This document shows positions 15,806 through 24,358 of a DNA stretch of 64,000 nucleotides, in pieces. How positions within the stretch are numbered: position 1 is the stretch's first letter; every line of letters begins with the position of its first letter. Origin of the DNA: Spirochaetota bacterium (lineage in GTDB: Bacteria; Spirochaetota; Spirochaetia; Treponematales; Rectinemataceae). The stretch lies in the NCBI GenBank assembly GCA_029265255.1, contig JAJUJQ010000005.1, positions 109,840 to 173,839 on the forward strand, written 5' to 3'. Made by a program: the position numbers and the translations under genes. The notes beneath the pieces are model-generated. The model had not been told where the DNA came from. It saw nothing but the letters and a program-made list of their open reading frames with translations, and did no database searches.

Positions 15806-18062
15806 GTGTGATATATAGGGGCCAGCGGTTGGTTCGGCTCCATCGCCGAACCAATATGGTAAGTCGCTTAATGTCGTCATGCTGGAAATAATGGTGAAGC
15901 GCTGCTCCATAGGCTGTCTCAGGGCTTAACCATGCTTCATATTCCTGGCTGGACGTCGTACGGATAAACCATGTATGCAGCACCGTCTCTTTATGGATAA
16001 TGCCAAGGGGAAGGCTTGCAAGGTCTTTCAAGTGTTGAGCTTCTTCTCTCGATACATCCATTGATGCCTGATAGGTTGGACCACCGCCGTACGTTTCTTC
16101 AAAAATGGTGAGACGGCGAACCAGCTCTTTGTCCTCCTCGTGATCCTCCGCGATTTCCCTTAGGGCTTCCGACAGGAAGGAGGAGGCCTTTGCGTCCACA
16201 TCACAGAGTACCATTCGGACAGCGGTGGCGGAACCAGCATCAATAAAGAGTTTTTTTACGCATGTTAAAATATCTGAAGGGATTTTGCTCCATTCAGATA
16301 CAAACAGGCACGCGGGAAAGCGATCATGGATAAATACCATGATGGCAGCGCGGGCCTCTGTACCGTGCAGGATGTCGGAATACAAAAACAGAAGAGGCTT
16401 GAGCAGTTCGGTCGATGATTGGGCGAGGTTTTCAAACTGCGAGCGGGCCGACTCGTGCGGAAGGATGATGCACAACTGCCCTTCACGGGCGCGGCGCAAG
16501 CCTTCAAGAGCATGAAATCCCGCGCGCGGATCTACAATCAGCAGGTTGTCTGAAGGATCAAGCGACAGCCAGTCGAATACTGCGGTTCGAAGCGCCAGAA
16601 GCCGAGCGCTTGCGGAGACTTCGCTGCGAAGACTCCATTTCGCGCGAGCTTCGCCTTCCTTTGACCATACCGAGGAATCGGATCCCGCGAGCGCTTCTTC
16701 GCGGTCCGATGGCAAGAGAGCCAGCTGAGCCTCCCTTCTGAGGAGCATTTCAGCGCGCTTCGCTCCTTCGAATCCGATTTTGCCAGGGAAATAGAAAAGC
16801 CGGCCAGCAAGAGAAGAGGGCAGATACTGCTGGGCTACCCAATGGTCACGATAGGCATGGGGATACAGGTACCCTTTGCCATGTCCCAATGCCGCTCCAT
16901 CACGATTGGCATCCTTTAGATGATCGGGTACCTCAGCTTGTTCAGACTGGACTGCCTCGAAGGCATCGAAATACCCCATGGTCGAGTTAGATTTGGGAGC
17001 CAAGGCGCAATACAAGGTTGCCTGAGCAAGATGGAATTGCCCCTCCGGCAGGCCGACGCGGTCAAAGGCTTGCGCGCAGCTATTGACCACCGCTATCGCC
17101 TGGGGATCCGCAAGACCAATATCTTCAGAAGCCAATATGAGTAGTCGCCGTAGAATGAAGTCAGGATCCTCGCCTGCGTAGACCATGCGGGCGAGCCAGT
17201 ACAACGCTGCGTCTGGATCGGAACCTCGAACGCTTTTGATAAAGGCGCTGATGGTATCGAAATGGTAATCTCCGTCCTTATCATACAGGACCGCGCGGCG
17301 CTGTATGCTCTCCTCGGCCGCAGTCATCGAGATTTCGATGGTCGCACCTTCCTCCGGAGGCCAGGGGCTGACGCTCGTTTCTACGGCAAGTTCGAGCGCA
17401 TTGAGAAGGCTCCTTGCGTCGCCATCTGCGGTATCGACCAAATGCTCTAGCGCGCCAGGTTCGAATGCGACCTTATATCGGCCGTATCCTCGCTCTCGGT
17501 CCTGGAGGGCCTGCTGGGCGACCTTGAACAGGTCATCTCGGCTCAGGGGTGTAAGCAGAAAAACCCGGGAACGTGACAGGAGAGCCCGGTTGACTTCAAA
17601 GAAAGGATTTTCAGTAGTCGCTCCTATGAGAATCGCGGTTCCATTCTCGATCCATGGCAGAAGTGCGTCCTGCTGGCTTTTATTCCAGCGGTGTACCTCG
17701 TCCACAAAGAGAATTGTCTTGCGGCCGTACATGTCTCGATAGGTTTTTGCCTGTTCGATTGCGTCCCGCAGATCCGCCACTCCTGAGAGCACAGCGTTGA
17801 GAGTGATAAAGTGGCTTCTGGTCGTGTTGGCGATAATACGGGCCAGGGTCGTCTTGCCCGTACCCGGTGGACCCGCAAAAATGACTGAGCTTAGCTGGTC
17901 TTTCTGGATAGCCCGACGCAGCAGGCGACCCGCGCCGACGATATGCTCCTGTCCCACGAACTCATCTAGCGTGCGGGGACGCATACGTGACGCGAGCGGC
18001 TCATTCAAGCTGGATGCTGCTGTGTTCCCGGACGAGCCGAACAGGGGGTGGTCTTTTGCCAT
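15783..18062 (-). CDS. rarA: Replication-associated recombination ATPase RarA/MgsA with long C-terminal extension
   Basis: An AAA+ clamp-loader-like ATPase acting at stalled forks. It is 759 residues from ATG 18062, which lies one base after the preceding stop. The N-terminal half has RPRTLDEFVGQEHIVG, Walker A GPPGTGKTTLA, Walker B ILFVDEVHRW, sensor GATTENPFF and the RarA C-domain. Ordinary RarA ends near 440 residues. Here about 300 more follow, with a Rossmann-like stretch (NLLIVDPRAGFHALEGLRRA) resembling a degenerate methyltransferase. RarA fused to an extra domain is known from other phyla. A 21-codon longer start at 18125 is possible. Confidence 0.88.
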   Translation of the reverse strand: MAKDHPLFGSSGNTAASSLNEPLASRMRPRTLDEFVGQEHIVGAGRLLRRAIQKDQLSSVIFAGPPGTGKTTLARIIANTTRSHFITLNAVLSGVADLRDAIEQAKTYRDMYGRKTILFVDEVHRWNKSQQDALLPWIENGTAILIGATTENPFFEVNRALLSRSRVFLLTPLSRDDLFKVAQQALQDRERGYGRYKVAFEPGALEHLVDTADGDARSLLNALELAVETSVSPWPPEEGATIEISMTAAEESIQRRAVLYDKDGDYHFDTISAFIKSVRGSDPDAALYWLARMVYAGEDPDFILRRLLILASEDIGLADPQAIAVVNSCAQAFDRVGLPEGQFHLAQATLYCALAPKSNSTMGYFDAFEAVQSEQAEVPDHLKDANRDGAALGHGKGYLYPHAYRDHWVAQQYLPSSLAGRLFYFPGKIGFEGAKRAEMLLRREAQLALLPSDREEALAGSDSSVWSKEGEARAKWSLRSEVSASARLLALRTAVFDWLSLDPSDNLLIVDPRAGFHALEGLRRAREGQLCIILPHESARSQFENLAQSSTELLKPLLFLYSDILHGTEARAAIMVFIHDRFPACLFVSEWSKIPSDILTCVKKLFIDAGSATAVRMVLCDVDAKASSFLSEALREIAEDHEEDKELVRRLTIFEETYGGGPTYQASMDVSREEAQHLKDLASLPLGIIHKETVLHTWFIRTTSSQEYEAWLSPETAYGAALHHYFQHDDIKRLTILVRRWSRTNRWPLYITLNELKKS

Positions 18063-18063
18063 G

Positions 18064-19245
18064 TCATTCCGCGGTCCATCCGCTCCAAGACCCTGCTCCG
18101 TTATTTGCTGACGCGTCGCAGGCATTTCTGTAGAGCGCGTAGGATGAAGTACCGCCAGCGGCTATCATCATGAAGAGCTCTCTGCTGCCAGACGAAGATT
18201 GCCAGAAACCGACAAGACGCTTGCCTGCCGCTGTAGAGAGGTACACGCTTTTCGTCGCGGAAAGGTAATCGGTCCCATTTTCTTTCAGTGTGCTGGCATT
18301 GAGTGGGGCTGCATATTGCAGTTCCATATATCCGTACGCGGAGACACTTCTGCCGATCAAGAGGCGCGGAGCGGGGGGAGTGACTGCCGGCGTGTTGAGG
18401 ATGAAGAGCGGGCCTAATGCGATACTGGTTTTGATCGTCACCGAATTCCAGCTTCCGGACGAATAGTCGTAGATGGTTCCATCGCTTCGGCTTATAAGCA
18501 CGCGACCATCAGACGGATCCGCGGCGATGCCAAGAATGCCTGACGCAAGGCCTGGGGTCGTGTCCTCCGCAATCGATCCGGCGGTGCCATGGAACACTGC
18601 GCTATCAGAAATGACCCAATATTCACTGCCATTCCACACAACATCGATGAGTGGGCGAGTGAGCGCAGACACTGCGGGACCTGCGCTCGTGAATGTCGAG
18701 CCATCATGGTAGAACAACGCATAGGTGCCATTGGACAGTATACGGACGGCCACGAACAATGTGTCATTCGCGCAGCGCAGCCACTGAATGCTGTAGATAT
18801 TGGAGGGCAGGGACGCGGTCGCGTTCATGCTGGTCCACGCAGCGCTCGCAGAACCGGCATTCGTGCTCTTGTAGATATCCTCGAGCACATTATTGGCATT
18901 GGCCTTCGCAACATAGATTGTCGTTCCATCCGACGCGAGACCCGGCGCGTAATAATCGGTTGAACCGTTTATCGCCAACGTTTCCCACCCCGCGCTCTTA
19001 TCAATTGGCCGGTAAACTACCTTCGCAAGAAGCGCAAAATAATGCGTGGCGTCCTCTGCCATCGCATGAACGGTCACATCCTTGAAAAGGTCGGCGCCCG
19101 TCTGGGCTTTTTCTCCCGCGATGCTCGAAAAAATGCCGAGCGTATTGTCGCATCCACCCAGCAGCATGAAGGAAAGAAGTGCCGCAGTCATACATATGGC
19201 GCACGCGCTGCGCTGAAGTTTTGTTGCATGATCGATATGATTCAT
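18064..19245 (-). CDS. Lipoprotein with beta-propeller-like repeats, unknown function
   Basis: A 393-residue predicted lipoprotein: signal sequence with lipobox LLGGC at about 28-32. The mature part is rich in Ser, Thr, Gly and Trp, with recurring strand patterns such as IYVAKANANN, LFVAVRILSN, YWVISDSAVF and VLISRSDGTIYDY. These suggest a beta-propeller exposed at the cell surface or in the periplasm. GAGGAG precedes the ATG at 19245. It sits between a barrel protein gene and rarA, with 10 nt and 1 nt gaps. No family recognised. Confidence 0.75.
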   Translation of the reverse strand: MNHIDHATKLQRSACAICMTAALLSFMLLGGCDNTLGIFSSIAGEKAQTGADLFKDVTVHAMAEDATHYFALLAKVVYRPIDKSAGWETLAINGSTDYYAPGLASDGTTIYVAKANANNVLEDIYKSTNAGSASAAWTSMNATASLPSNIYSIQWLRCANDTLFVAVRILSNGTYALFYHDGSTFTSAGPAVSALTRPLIDVVWNGSEYWVISDSAVFHGTAGSIAEDTTPGLASGILGIAADPSDGRVLISRSDGTIYDYSSGSWNSVTIKTSIALGPLFILNTPAVTPPAPRLLIGRSVSAYGYMELQYAAPLNASTLKENGTDYLSATKSVYLSTAAGKRLVGFWQSSSGSRELFMMIAAGGTSSYALYRNACDASANNGAGSWSGWTAE

Positions 19246-19255
19246 TATGAACTCC

Positions 19256-19849
19256 TCAGAAGTGATACCTAGCCGAGACCCCAAATTCGAGGAAGTTGGC
19301 ATAGCTGTTCAGGTTCGTATAAGTGCCGGTATGGAGTTCTGGCACAAACCACCAGCTGAAGCGACCTCCGATGCTCCATGCGTCGCTGATATAACGGCTC
19401 AATCCGGCTCCTGCCTTGACAATAGGGGATATCATGCCGCTCCCGGACAGTCGCATGATGTTCATACCTGTCTCTAGGGTCGCGTCGAATTCTAGGAGAT
19501 CCGACCCCCCCAGCCACGACGCGCTCGCGCAGATCGGCGCCAAAAATAGCGTTCTGCCTCCTATGGTTGTGACGAAAGAACCCGAGATGGATCCTCCCAC
19601 GGCAAGATGGCGCGAGAGCATGTATCGGTATTGGATACCGAATACCGCGCCGGGATTCATGTTGCTGCAGGAATAGAAGGAAAACGCGCTGTCCAGCACA
19701 AATAGAGGCACGAATCCACCAGGGGAGAGCTCGATGGACTGGCTTCCCTTCTTCCTATTTTCCGCTGAATAGCTGCTGTCCTGGGCCCATGCAAGACCAG
19801 CGATGAACGCAACAAGCATCAACCCTGCAGCCAGCAATCTTCTCTTCAT
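19256..19849 (-). CDS. Probable outer-membrane beta-barrel protein
   Basis: A 197-residue protein with a cleavable signal peptide (cut near AWAQ at 22). Amphipathic strands with Gly and aromatic residues follow, ending in VSARYHF, the C-terminal Phe expected of a barrel. It resembles small surface barrels of treponemes in style, but no family is claimed. GGAGG precedes the ATG. The start overlaps the upstream gene by 4 nt (ATGA), so it belongs to the same operon as the lipoprotein and rarA. Confidence 0.72.
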   Translation of the reverse strand: MKRRLLAAGLMLVAFIAGLAWAQDSSYSAENRKKGSQSIELSPGGFVPLFVLDSAFSFYSCSNMNPGAVFGIQYRYMLSRHLAVGGSISGSFVTTIGGRTLFLAPICASASWLGGSDLLEFDATLETGMNIMRLSGSGMISPIVKAGAGLSRYISDAWSIGGRFSWWFVPELHTGTYTNLNSYANFLEFGVSARYHF

Positions 19850-20502
19850 AGATCCTCCCCAGGATCGTTCTCCGCAGAAAGGCGGGACTTATAGGATGTC
19901 TTTCGGTGCACACATGCACTCGTACTCAAATAGAAACCTTCGAAACGGGAATCCGGTAACCAGACAAGATATATCACAAGATCCGCTTTTCTGAAACTGA
20001 GGTCGGATAAGGCGGAACTGATCGTCTGTACCGGGATCTCATGACCGCAGGAGCATAGACAGAAGGAGAGGTTCCTTGTAAAAGACAACAGATCTGGTGG
20101 AGAAACACATGGCAATCCGGCGTCGGAGGCGAGGTTGGCTATCATATGATCAAGCATACCAGACTCCCCTGTGTGTTCCGGTTCGAGATAGCAACGATAT
20201 CTTCCCGCTACATGCGCTGTCCCGATATGGAATCGGAAGGTATCCGGCATGGCGGCAAAGATGTGGGGTGCGTGCGTGACGAGGCTGCGCTGGATTGCCG
20301 GATTTTGAGCCGGCGAACTTGTAGCCATCCACCCGCAGATAAGGATTTCCGGAAATGCGCGAATTATAAGGTTTTCCTCATCCAGGGAATGGTCAGGTGA
20401 ATCATTGCGGCATGCGAAGAGGGAGAAGCAGCGTTCCTTGAGCCTTCTGACTTCTGCAACAATGTTTCCGTGGGGCTTGATGGCTAGCAGATATCGATAC
20501 AT
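19846..20502 (-). CDS. Hypothetical protein, possibly 2H-phosphoesterase-like
   Basis: A 218-residue soluble protein. The start (YRYLLAIKPHGNIVAEVRRLK) resembles LigT/2H phosphoesterases, but the paired HxT/S motifs are not clear: only HIGTAHV near the middle is suggestive. I do not assign a function. The 4-nt overlap with the next gene and consistent codon use support a real gene. There is no Shine-Dalgarno; a perfect TATAAT ends 8 nt before the ATG. Confidence 0.6.
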   Translation of the reverse strand: MYRYLLAIKPHGNIVAEVRRLKERCFSLFACRNDSPDHSLDEENLIIRAFPEILICGWMATSSPAQNPAIQRSLVTHAPHIFAAMPDTFRFHIGTAHVAGRYRCYLEPEHTGESGMLDHMIANLASDAGLPCVSPPDLLSFTRNLSFCLCSCGHEIPVQTISSALSDLSFRKADLVIYLVWLPDSRFEGFYLSTSACVHRKTSYKSRLSAENDPGEDL

Positions 20503-20510
20503 CAATAGGC

Positions 20511-20538
20511 ATTATAATGAGGCTCGGCACAATGAGAA
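20511..20538 (-). promoter_or_regulatory. Putative promoter of the rarA operon, near-leaderless
   Basis: On the minus strand TTCTCA (20538-20533), 16 bp, TATAAT (20516-20511). Only 8 nt separate the -10 box from ATG 20502, so the transcript would start about two bases before the codon. Confidence 0.5.
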
Positions 20539-20595
20539 ATAGCATGCGCTGAGAGCGGCGGCTTATCCATGGAGGGCGTTCGGATTCCAGGTTCT

Positions 20596-20625
20596 CTGGC
20601 ACAGCAAGGCTCGCTGTGGTATACT
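20596..20625 (+). promoter_or_regulatory. Extended -10 promoter of the nucleotidyltransferase-like gene
   Basis: TGGTATACT gives an extended -10 (TATACT 20620-20625 with TG one base upstream), and CTGGCA (20596-20601) lies 18 bp before it. It is 24 nt before ATG 20649. Confidence 0.5.
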
Positions 20626-20648
20626 GAGCATTAAAGAGGCAGGAAGAG

Positions 20649-21419
20649 ATGAAACGGAAATCAGATGAAATTGAGAAATTCCTGATCGGTGTCATGTCCG
20701 ATTGGCAGGGAGTGGACTGCATTTGCGTAAGCCAACGATCGGATACCGATGAATTCGATCCTCGCTTCGCTCTTGTCCTCGATGTGTATTTTCGCAGAGG
20801 AATCCCCGCTGCCGACAGAAGAGAGAAGCTCTTCGACAACCCTGGAGCGTTCGAATCTTCTCAGGGAACAATGAAGGATCGTTTTTTCCTCGACGAAATT
20901 CCTATCAGAGTAGAATACAAGCATATTCCCGGTGTTCAGGACCTTGTTGAGCGCCCACTGCGGCATATCAAGCTCATCAAAAATGCGGGCACATATCCGC
21001 TTTACCGGCTTCTTCACTTCAAACTCGCCTATTCTCGCAGCGATTGGATCGAGCGCATGCGCGAATCGCTCAGTAATTTCCCCAAGGAAGCATGGGATGC
21101 TTTTTTTTACAGCTTTTCAGCTAAAATGGAGCATTACCTAGCAGATTTGGGAGCCGCGTCTGTCTCAGACAATCCCTTCTTCCTGCTTGTGTCGAAAGCT
21201 GGATTCCTGCGATTTGCAGGAGCTTCCATTTATATGCACAACCATGCGTTCGAACCCTCCCATTCGGAATATGAGAACAATCTTAGAAAGCTTCCACGCC
21301 TTCCAGCCAATTTTAAGGCTCTCTGGGAAGGCATTTCCAGTGATAGTATCGAAATGGCTGAGTTCCGCAGATTCGAGCTTGCCCGTGTCCTTGCGCGGGA
21401 GATACTCGAGCTCAGGTAG
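20649..21419 (+). CDS. Nucleotidyltransferase-like hypothetical protein
   Basis: A 256-residue soluble protein. The ALVLDVYFRR stretch (about 40-50) followed by FLDEIPIRVEYKHI recalls the acidic strands of a minimal nucleotidyltransferase fold, but the GS...D.D motif is not clear, so activity is uncertain. The C-terminal half is helical. It has GGAAG before the ATG and its own promoter. The lipoprotein protease gene starts 10 nt downstream, so the two are probably co-transcribed. Confidence 0.6.
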   Translation: MKRKSDEIEKFLIGVMSDWQGVDCICVSQRSDTDEFDPRFALVLDVYFRRGIPAADRREKLFDNPGAFESSQGTMKDRFFLDEIPIRVEYKHIPGVQDLVERPLRHIKLIKNAGTYPLYRLLHFKLAYSRSDWIERMRESLSNFPKEAWDAFFYSFSAKMEHYLADLGAASVSDNPFFLLVSKAGFLRFAGASIYMHNHAFEPSHSEYENNLRKLPRLPANFKALWEGISSDSIEMAEFRRFELARVLAREILELR

Positions 21420-21429
21420 CAGAATTGCG

Positions 21430-23085
21430 ATGACTCATTCTGCCCGCAAACTTGCTTGGCGCGTCATACTGTGGCCGCTGGCGCTTGCGATTATTGTTTT
21501 GGGGTGCGGTAGGAGCGTTTCTTCGCCGGCACCATGGCTTGATCAGGATGGGAGACATCTGAGGTATTCAGCCAGCGGCGGTGCGGAAAACCCTGCGATT
21601 CTCGATAAGTTGGGGAAAAAGAGCAGATTCGCGCTCAAGGACCCGCTTCCGCTCGGAGGAAATCTTGCCCTTCGTATCGAAATGGCATGCGCGGCGGAAA
21701 ACCTTGAGATTGGCCTGAGGCTGGGAGACGAAAAGAATCGGGTTTCAGAGATCAGGTTCAATGTGCCTTCAGCAGGGACCTATGCTTTCATCGCGGAACC
21801 AGTTCAGCTTTCGACGTTGAAATGGGTCGAATTCCAGATTCTGAAGGCTTCCGCGAAATCGCCCGCCAAAGACCTTCCCGCTCTCATTACGATCAGGGAG
21901 CTGCGGCTCGTCCCTGAATCACGCGGGTTTTCGCTCTTGAATGACGTGTTTGAACTGTCGCCTCATGTCCTGTTCGACCAGACGAATGGGGCTTCCCTCG
22001 TTCGCATTCAAAATCCATTTCCCCAAAAAGCAGGCTCGGAGGCAGCCCAGAACCGGGTTCTCGAACTGAGGGTCGAAGGCGACTCGCAAATGGTGTGGCT
22101 TTTCTGGGGAACCAATGAGATGCGGATCAGGACACGGCCCGGAATTTCTGAGTTCACGATTCCCGCTTCATTCATGGAGCGAGCTCCTTCGGAGGTTTCT
22201 CTGCGGTCCCCCACATCAATCAGAATCACCAAGTTCAGAACGGGAATTCTGCAGGCCGGCACCACATTGCCAGCTGTCGATCCGGGCATCCTTCTATATC
22301 ATGTGCCGCTGACTGACACCTCGTATGTGGTGGCTCGCTGGGACATCGACCCTGAGGTACTGCTTTTTCTGTTCCGCGATTATGCGGCGCAGGACCGCTA
22401 TCTCAAGCGCCTTGCCTTCTTTGTGGAGAAGATTGGTTTCGCGGGCACCCTTGCCGCCGACGCGCAGATCGCCGATCTCCATGGCTGGAATGCCCATGAT
22501 TATAAAGCAGAAGACCTGGCCCGATTCTTTGATGTTGCGGCGCGCAGCGACTTTCCCTTATCCAGAGAGGAAATCGAGCTTCGTACGCTTCTGGTCGACA
22601 CAGGGATCATCGTCGCGGATGGCAAGGGGTTCAGGCCATTGAAAGGAGCAATCGTAGCCATAAGCCAGGAGTCTCCTACGTACCTTCGGAAGCGCTTGCT
22701 TGCTCATGAATTGAGCCATGCGCTGTTCTTCACTGATGCTCGCTACCGCGACCTGGCTGTCACCTTATGGCAGAAGATGAACGAAGAAGCGCGATGGTTT
22801 CCGCTGAGGTATTTTCGCTGGATGGCTTATAATGTACAGTCCGACATGCTCATGGCCAACGAGATGCAGGCATACCTTGTTCAGCAGCCGTTATCCGATC
22901 TTCCGGCGTATTTTTCCAAGACGCTCGCAAGCCGGCTGCTCGAAGACCACCCCGAGCTCAAATCAAGTGTCGAAACTTACATGAAGAACCAGCTGCCGGC
23001 TGTGATCGATATGGGACGCCAGCTTGCCGCCTATCTGCAGAATGTCCTGAATTTCGAACCGGGAAGGTTGTTCAGAATCTATTAG
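21430..23085 (+). CDS. Lipoprotein zinc metallopeptidase (HELSH)
   Basis: A 551-residue protein. The signal sequence ends in VLGC, so it is probably a lipoprotein. Residues about 45-330 are beta-rich and contain what may be a carbohydrate-binding-like sandwich. Residues about 370-551 carry the zinc motif HELSH (426-430), with a likely third ligand Glu at 478 in NEMQAYL; this is a gluzincin layout. The start is the ATG at 21430, just before the signal sequence; the frame is open for 81 codons upstream inside the preceding gene. Substrate unknown; family not named. Confidence 0.75.
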   Translation: MTHSARKLAWRVILWPLALAIIVLGCGRSVSSPAPWLDQDGRHLRYSASGGAENPAILDKLGKKSRFALKDPLPLGGNLALRIEMACAAENLEIGLRLGDEKNRVSEIRFNVPSAGTYAFIAEPVQLSTLKWVEFQILKASAKSPAKDLPALITIRELRLVPESRGFSLLNDVFELSPHVLFDQTNGASLVRIQNPFPQKAGSEAAQNRVLELRVEGDSQMVWLFWGTNEMRIRTRPGISEFTIPASFMERAPSEVSLRSPTSIRITKFRTGILQAGTTLPAVDPGILLYHVPLTDTSYVVARWDIDPEVLLFLFRDYAAQDRYLKRLAFFVEKIGFAGTLAADAQIADLHGWNAHDYKAEDLARFFDVAARSDFPLSREEIELRTLLVDTGIIVADGKGFRPLKGAIVAISQESPTYLRKRLLAHELSHALFFTDARYRDLAVTLWQKMNEEARWFPLRYFRWMAYNVQSDMLMANEMQAYLVQQPLSDLPAYFSKTLASRLLEDHPELKSSVETYMKNQLPAVIDMGRQLAAYLQNVLNFEPGRLFRIY

Positions 23086-23097
23086 AATGCGCGGTAT

Positions 23098-23697
23098 TCA
23101 AGAAAGGCCAAGCTTTTCGAAGACAGTGCGGTAGAGTTCGAAGTACTCGGAGTTTGCGAATTCCTCAATTTTCTCTTCGGGCAGCGATTCGAGAAGCCTG
23201 TCGAGATACTGCAGCAGCTTTCTTACATCTTCAAGAAGTATGGTTTCGGCTGCTGTTGCTGGAGAAGCGGGAGCAGGAGCGGCAATTGAGTGCCCGTCTT
23301 CGGGAACAGGAAAGGAACGCGCGTCTAGACGCGGTTTCCTGAGCGTTTCGAAGTGCTCTTTTATCACGATGAGATCCTGTTTGATGGATTTAAGTTCCGA
23401 AGCGACACGGAGAACCATTGCTTCTTGACCGGCGGATAATGAATCTGATGAGGAACTAGGTTTTCGCGGCGCGCTGACCTCACGCATCAGTTCATCGATC
23501 TGGCGATGGGCGGCTGATTTTATCGATCCAGCGGATTCCTCCGTCTGGACCATCCTTTCAGGAGGATGTAGCAGCCGTGCTTCTTCCTCGTCCATGTTGC
23601 GCATGGATTCGGCATCATCGAGCGGCCCGATAAAAAGGCCTTCGAGAAATTCATTTCCAGAATTGGCTCTGGAGGTGCCGTGGGTGTTCTCGTCCAT
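23098..23697 (-). CDS. Hypothetical protein with conserved C-terminal helix pair
   Basis: A 199-residue acidic protein. The N-terminal two thirds are low-complexity (Ser-rich, Pro/Ala-rich linker) with a helix at about 95-120. The C-terminus (DVRKLLQYLDRLLESLPEEKIEEFANSE and on) is the best-conserved-looking part and resembles a motif I associate with spirochaete proteins. No membrane segment. ATG 23697 with AGGCAGG upstream is preferred to a start 15 codons earlier, whose coding sequence would run through an A+T-rich promoter-like stretch. Confidence 0.6.
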   Translation of the reverse strand: MDENTHGTSRANSGNEFLEGLFIGPLDDAESMRNMDEEEARLLHPPERMVQTEESAGSIKSAAHRQIDELMREVSAPRKPSSSSDSLSAGQEAMVLRVASELKSIKQDLIVIKEHFETLRKPRLDARSFPVPEDGHSIAAPAPASPATAAETILLEDVRKLLQYLDRLLESLPEEKIEEFANSEYFELYRTVFEKLGLS

Positions 23698-23762
23698 TCG
23701 CGCCTGCCTGTAATTTAATACTACACCTTTTTCACGCATCATGGAATATTCTCTTCGAACAT

Positions 23763-23776
23763 TTCGCTAAAGCGAA
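23763..23776. promoter_or_regulatory. Short dyad in a divergent intergenic region
   Basis: TTCGCT-AA-AGCGAA is a perfect 6-bp inverted repeat, 28 nt before the DivIC-like start and 66 nt from the divergent gene. It could be an operator; nothing else supports it. Confidence 0.3.
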
Positions 23777-23803
23777 CCGAACTTCCTGCCGAAACACTCA
23801 TTG

Positions 23804-24358
23804 ATGAGTCTTCCTCGACATGGATCCCGTATGGGAGGGGGCATTGTCGCCATTCCCGTATACGCGCTTTTCTCATTCCTGATCGCGTATTGCTGTATTT
23901 CCTCAATTGCGGGAAAAGCAGGGATTCTTGCCTATCAGGATCTTTTGCGCCAGAAAGCGGCCATACAGGAAGCCATCGATTATCTTCAGGAACAGAATGA
24001 GGGAAAGGCATCGCTGATTCGCGAAATCAGCCAGAACCCACGCGCGATTCTTGGGCGTGCCTCTTTGCTGGGGTATGTTCGTGAGGGTGAACTCTTGATC
24101 GTGCTCCCAGAATCTTTCCAGATGACAGGCACTGCTCAAGGAAACGAAATGAGACTGCCGGTCGTGGCGGGGGAATCGACCGGCCTGCCCGATTCGATAA
24201 TACGGCTCATGGCAGGGCTGATCGGAGCGTGTACAGGAATCGCAGCGCTTCTATTCAGTATCGATCCGGGACAAAACCGCCTTAAAGCGACTCAAAAGCA
24301 GAACGGTAGGGCCGGAACGCTGGGAGCGATGAAAAGGATGGCTAGCGATCCTGACTGA
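23804..24358 (+). CDS. Septum formation initiator, FtsB/DivIC-like
   Basis: A 184-residue protein with a short cytoplasmic tail and a membrane helix (about 14-36). A coiled coil follows (LLRQKAAIQEAIDYLQEQNEG), then the RAILGRASLLGYVREGELLIVLPE end pattern of the FtsB/DivIC family. Unusually for the family, a second hydrophobic segment (about 129-148) and a basic tail follow. Role inferred: divisome assembly. The start is uncertain (ATG 23804 or 23831; neither has a clear ribosome binding site). It overlaps the PBP gene by 17 nt, tail to tail. Confidence 0.7.
   Translation: MSLPRHGSRMGGGIVAIPVYALFSFLIAYCCISSIAGKAGILAYQDLLRQKAAIQEAIDYLQEQNEGKASLIREISQNPRAILGRASLLGYVREGELLIVLPESFQMTGTAQGNEMRLPVVAGESTGLPDSIIRLMAGLIGACTGIAALLFSIDPGQNRLKATQKQNGRAGTLGAMKRMASDPD

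Noticed and set aside
23739..24011. A 90-codon minus-strand frame touching the start of the gene at 23697
   Set aside because: Opposite the DivIC-like gene, with no ribosome binding site and no recognisable sequence.
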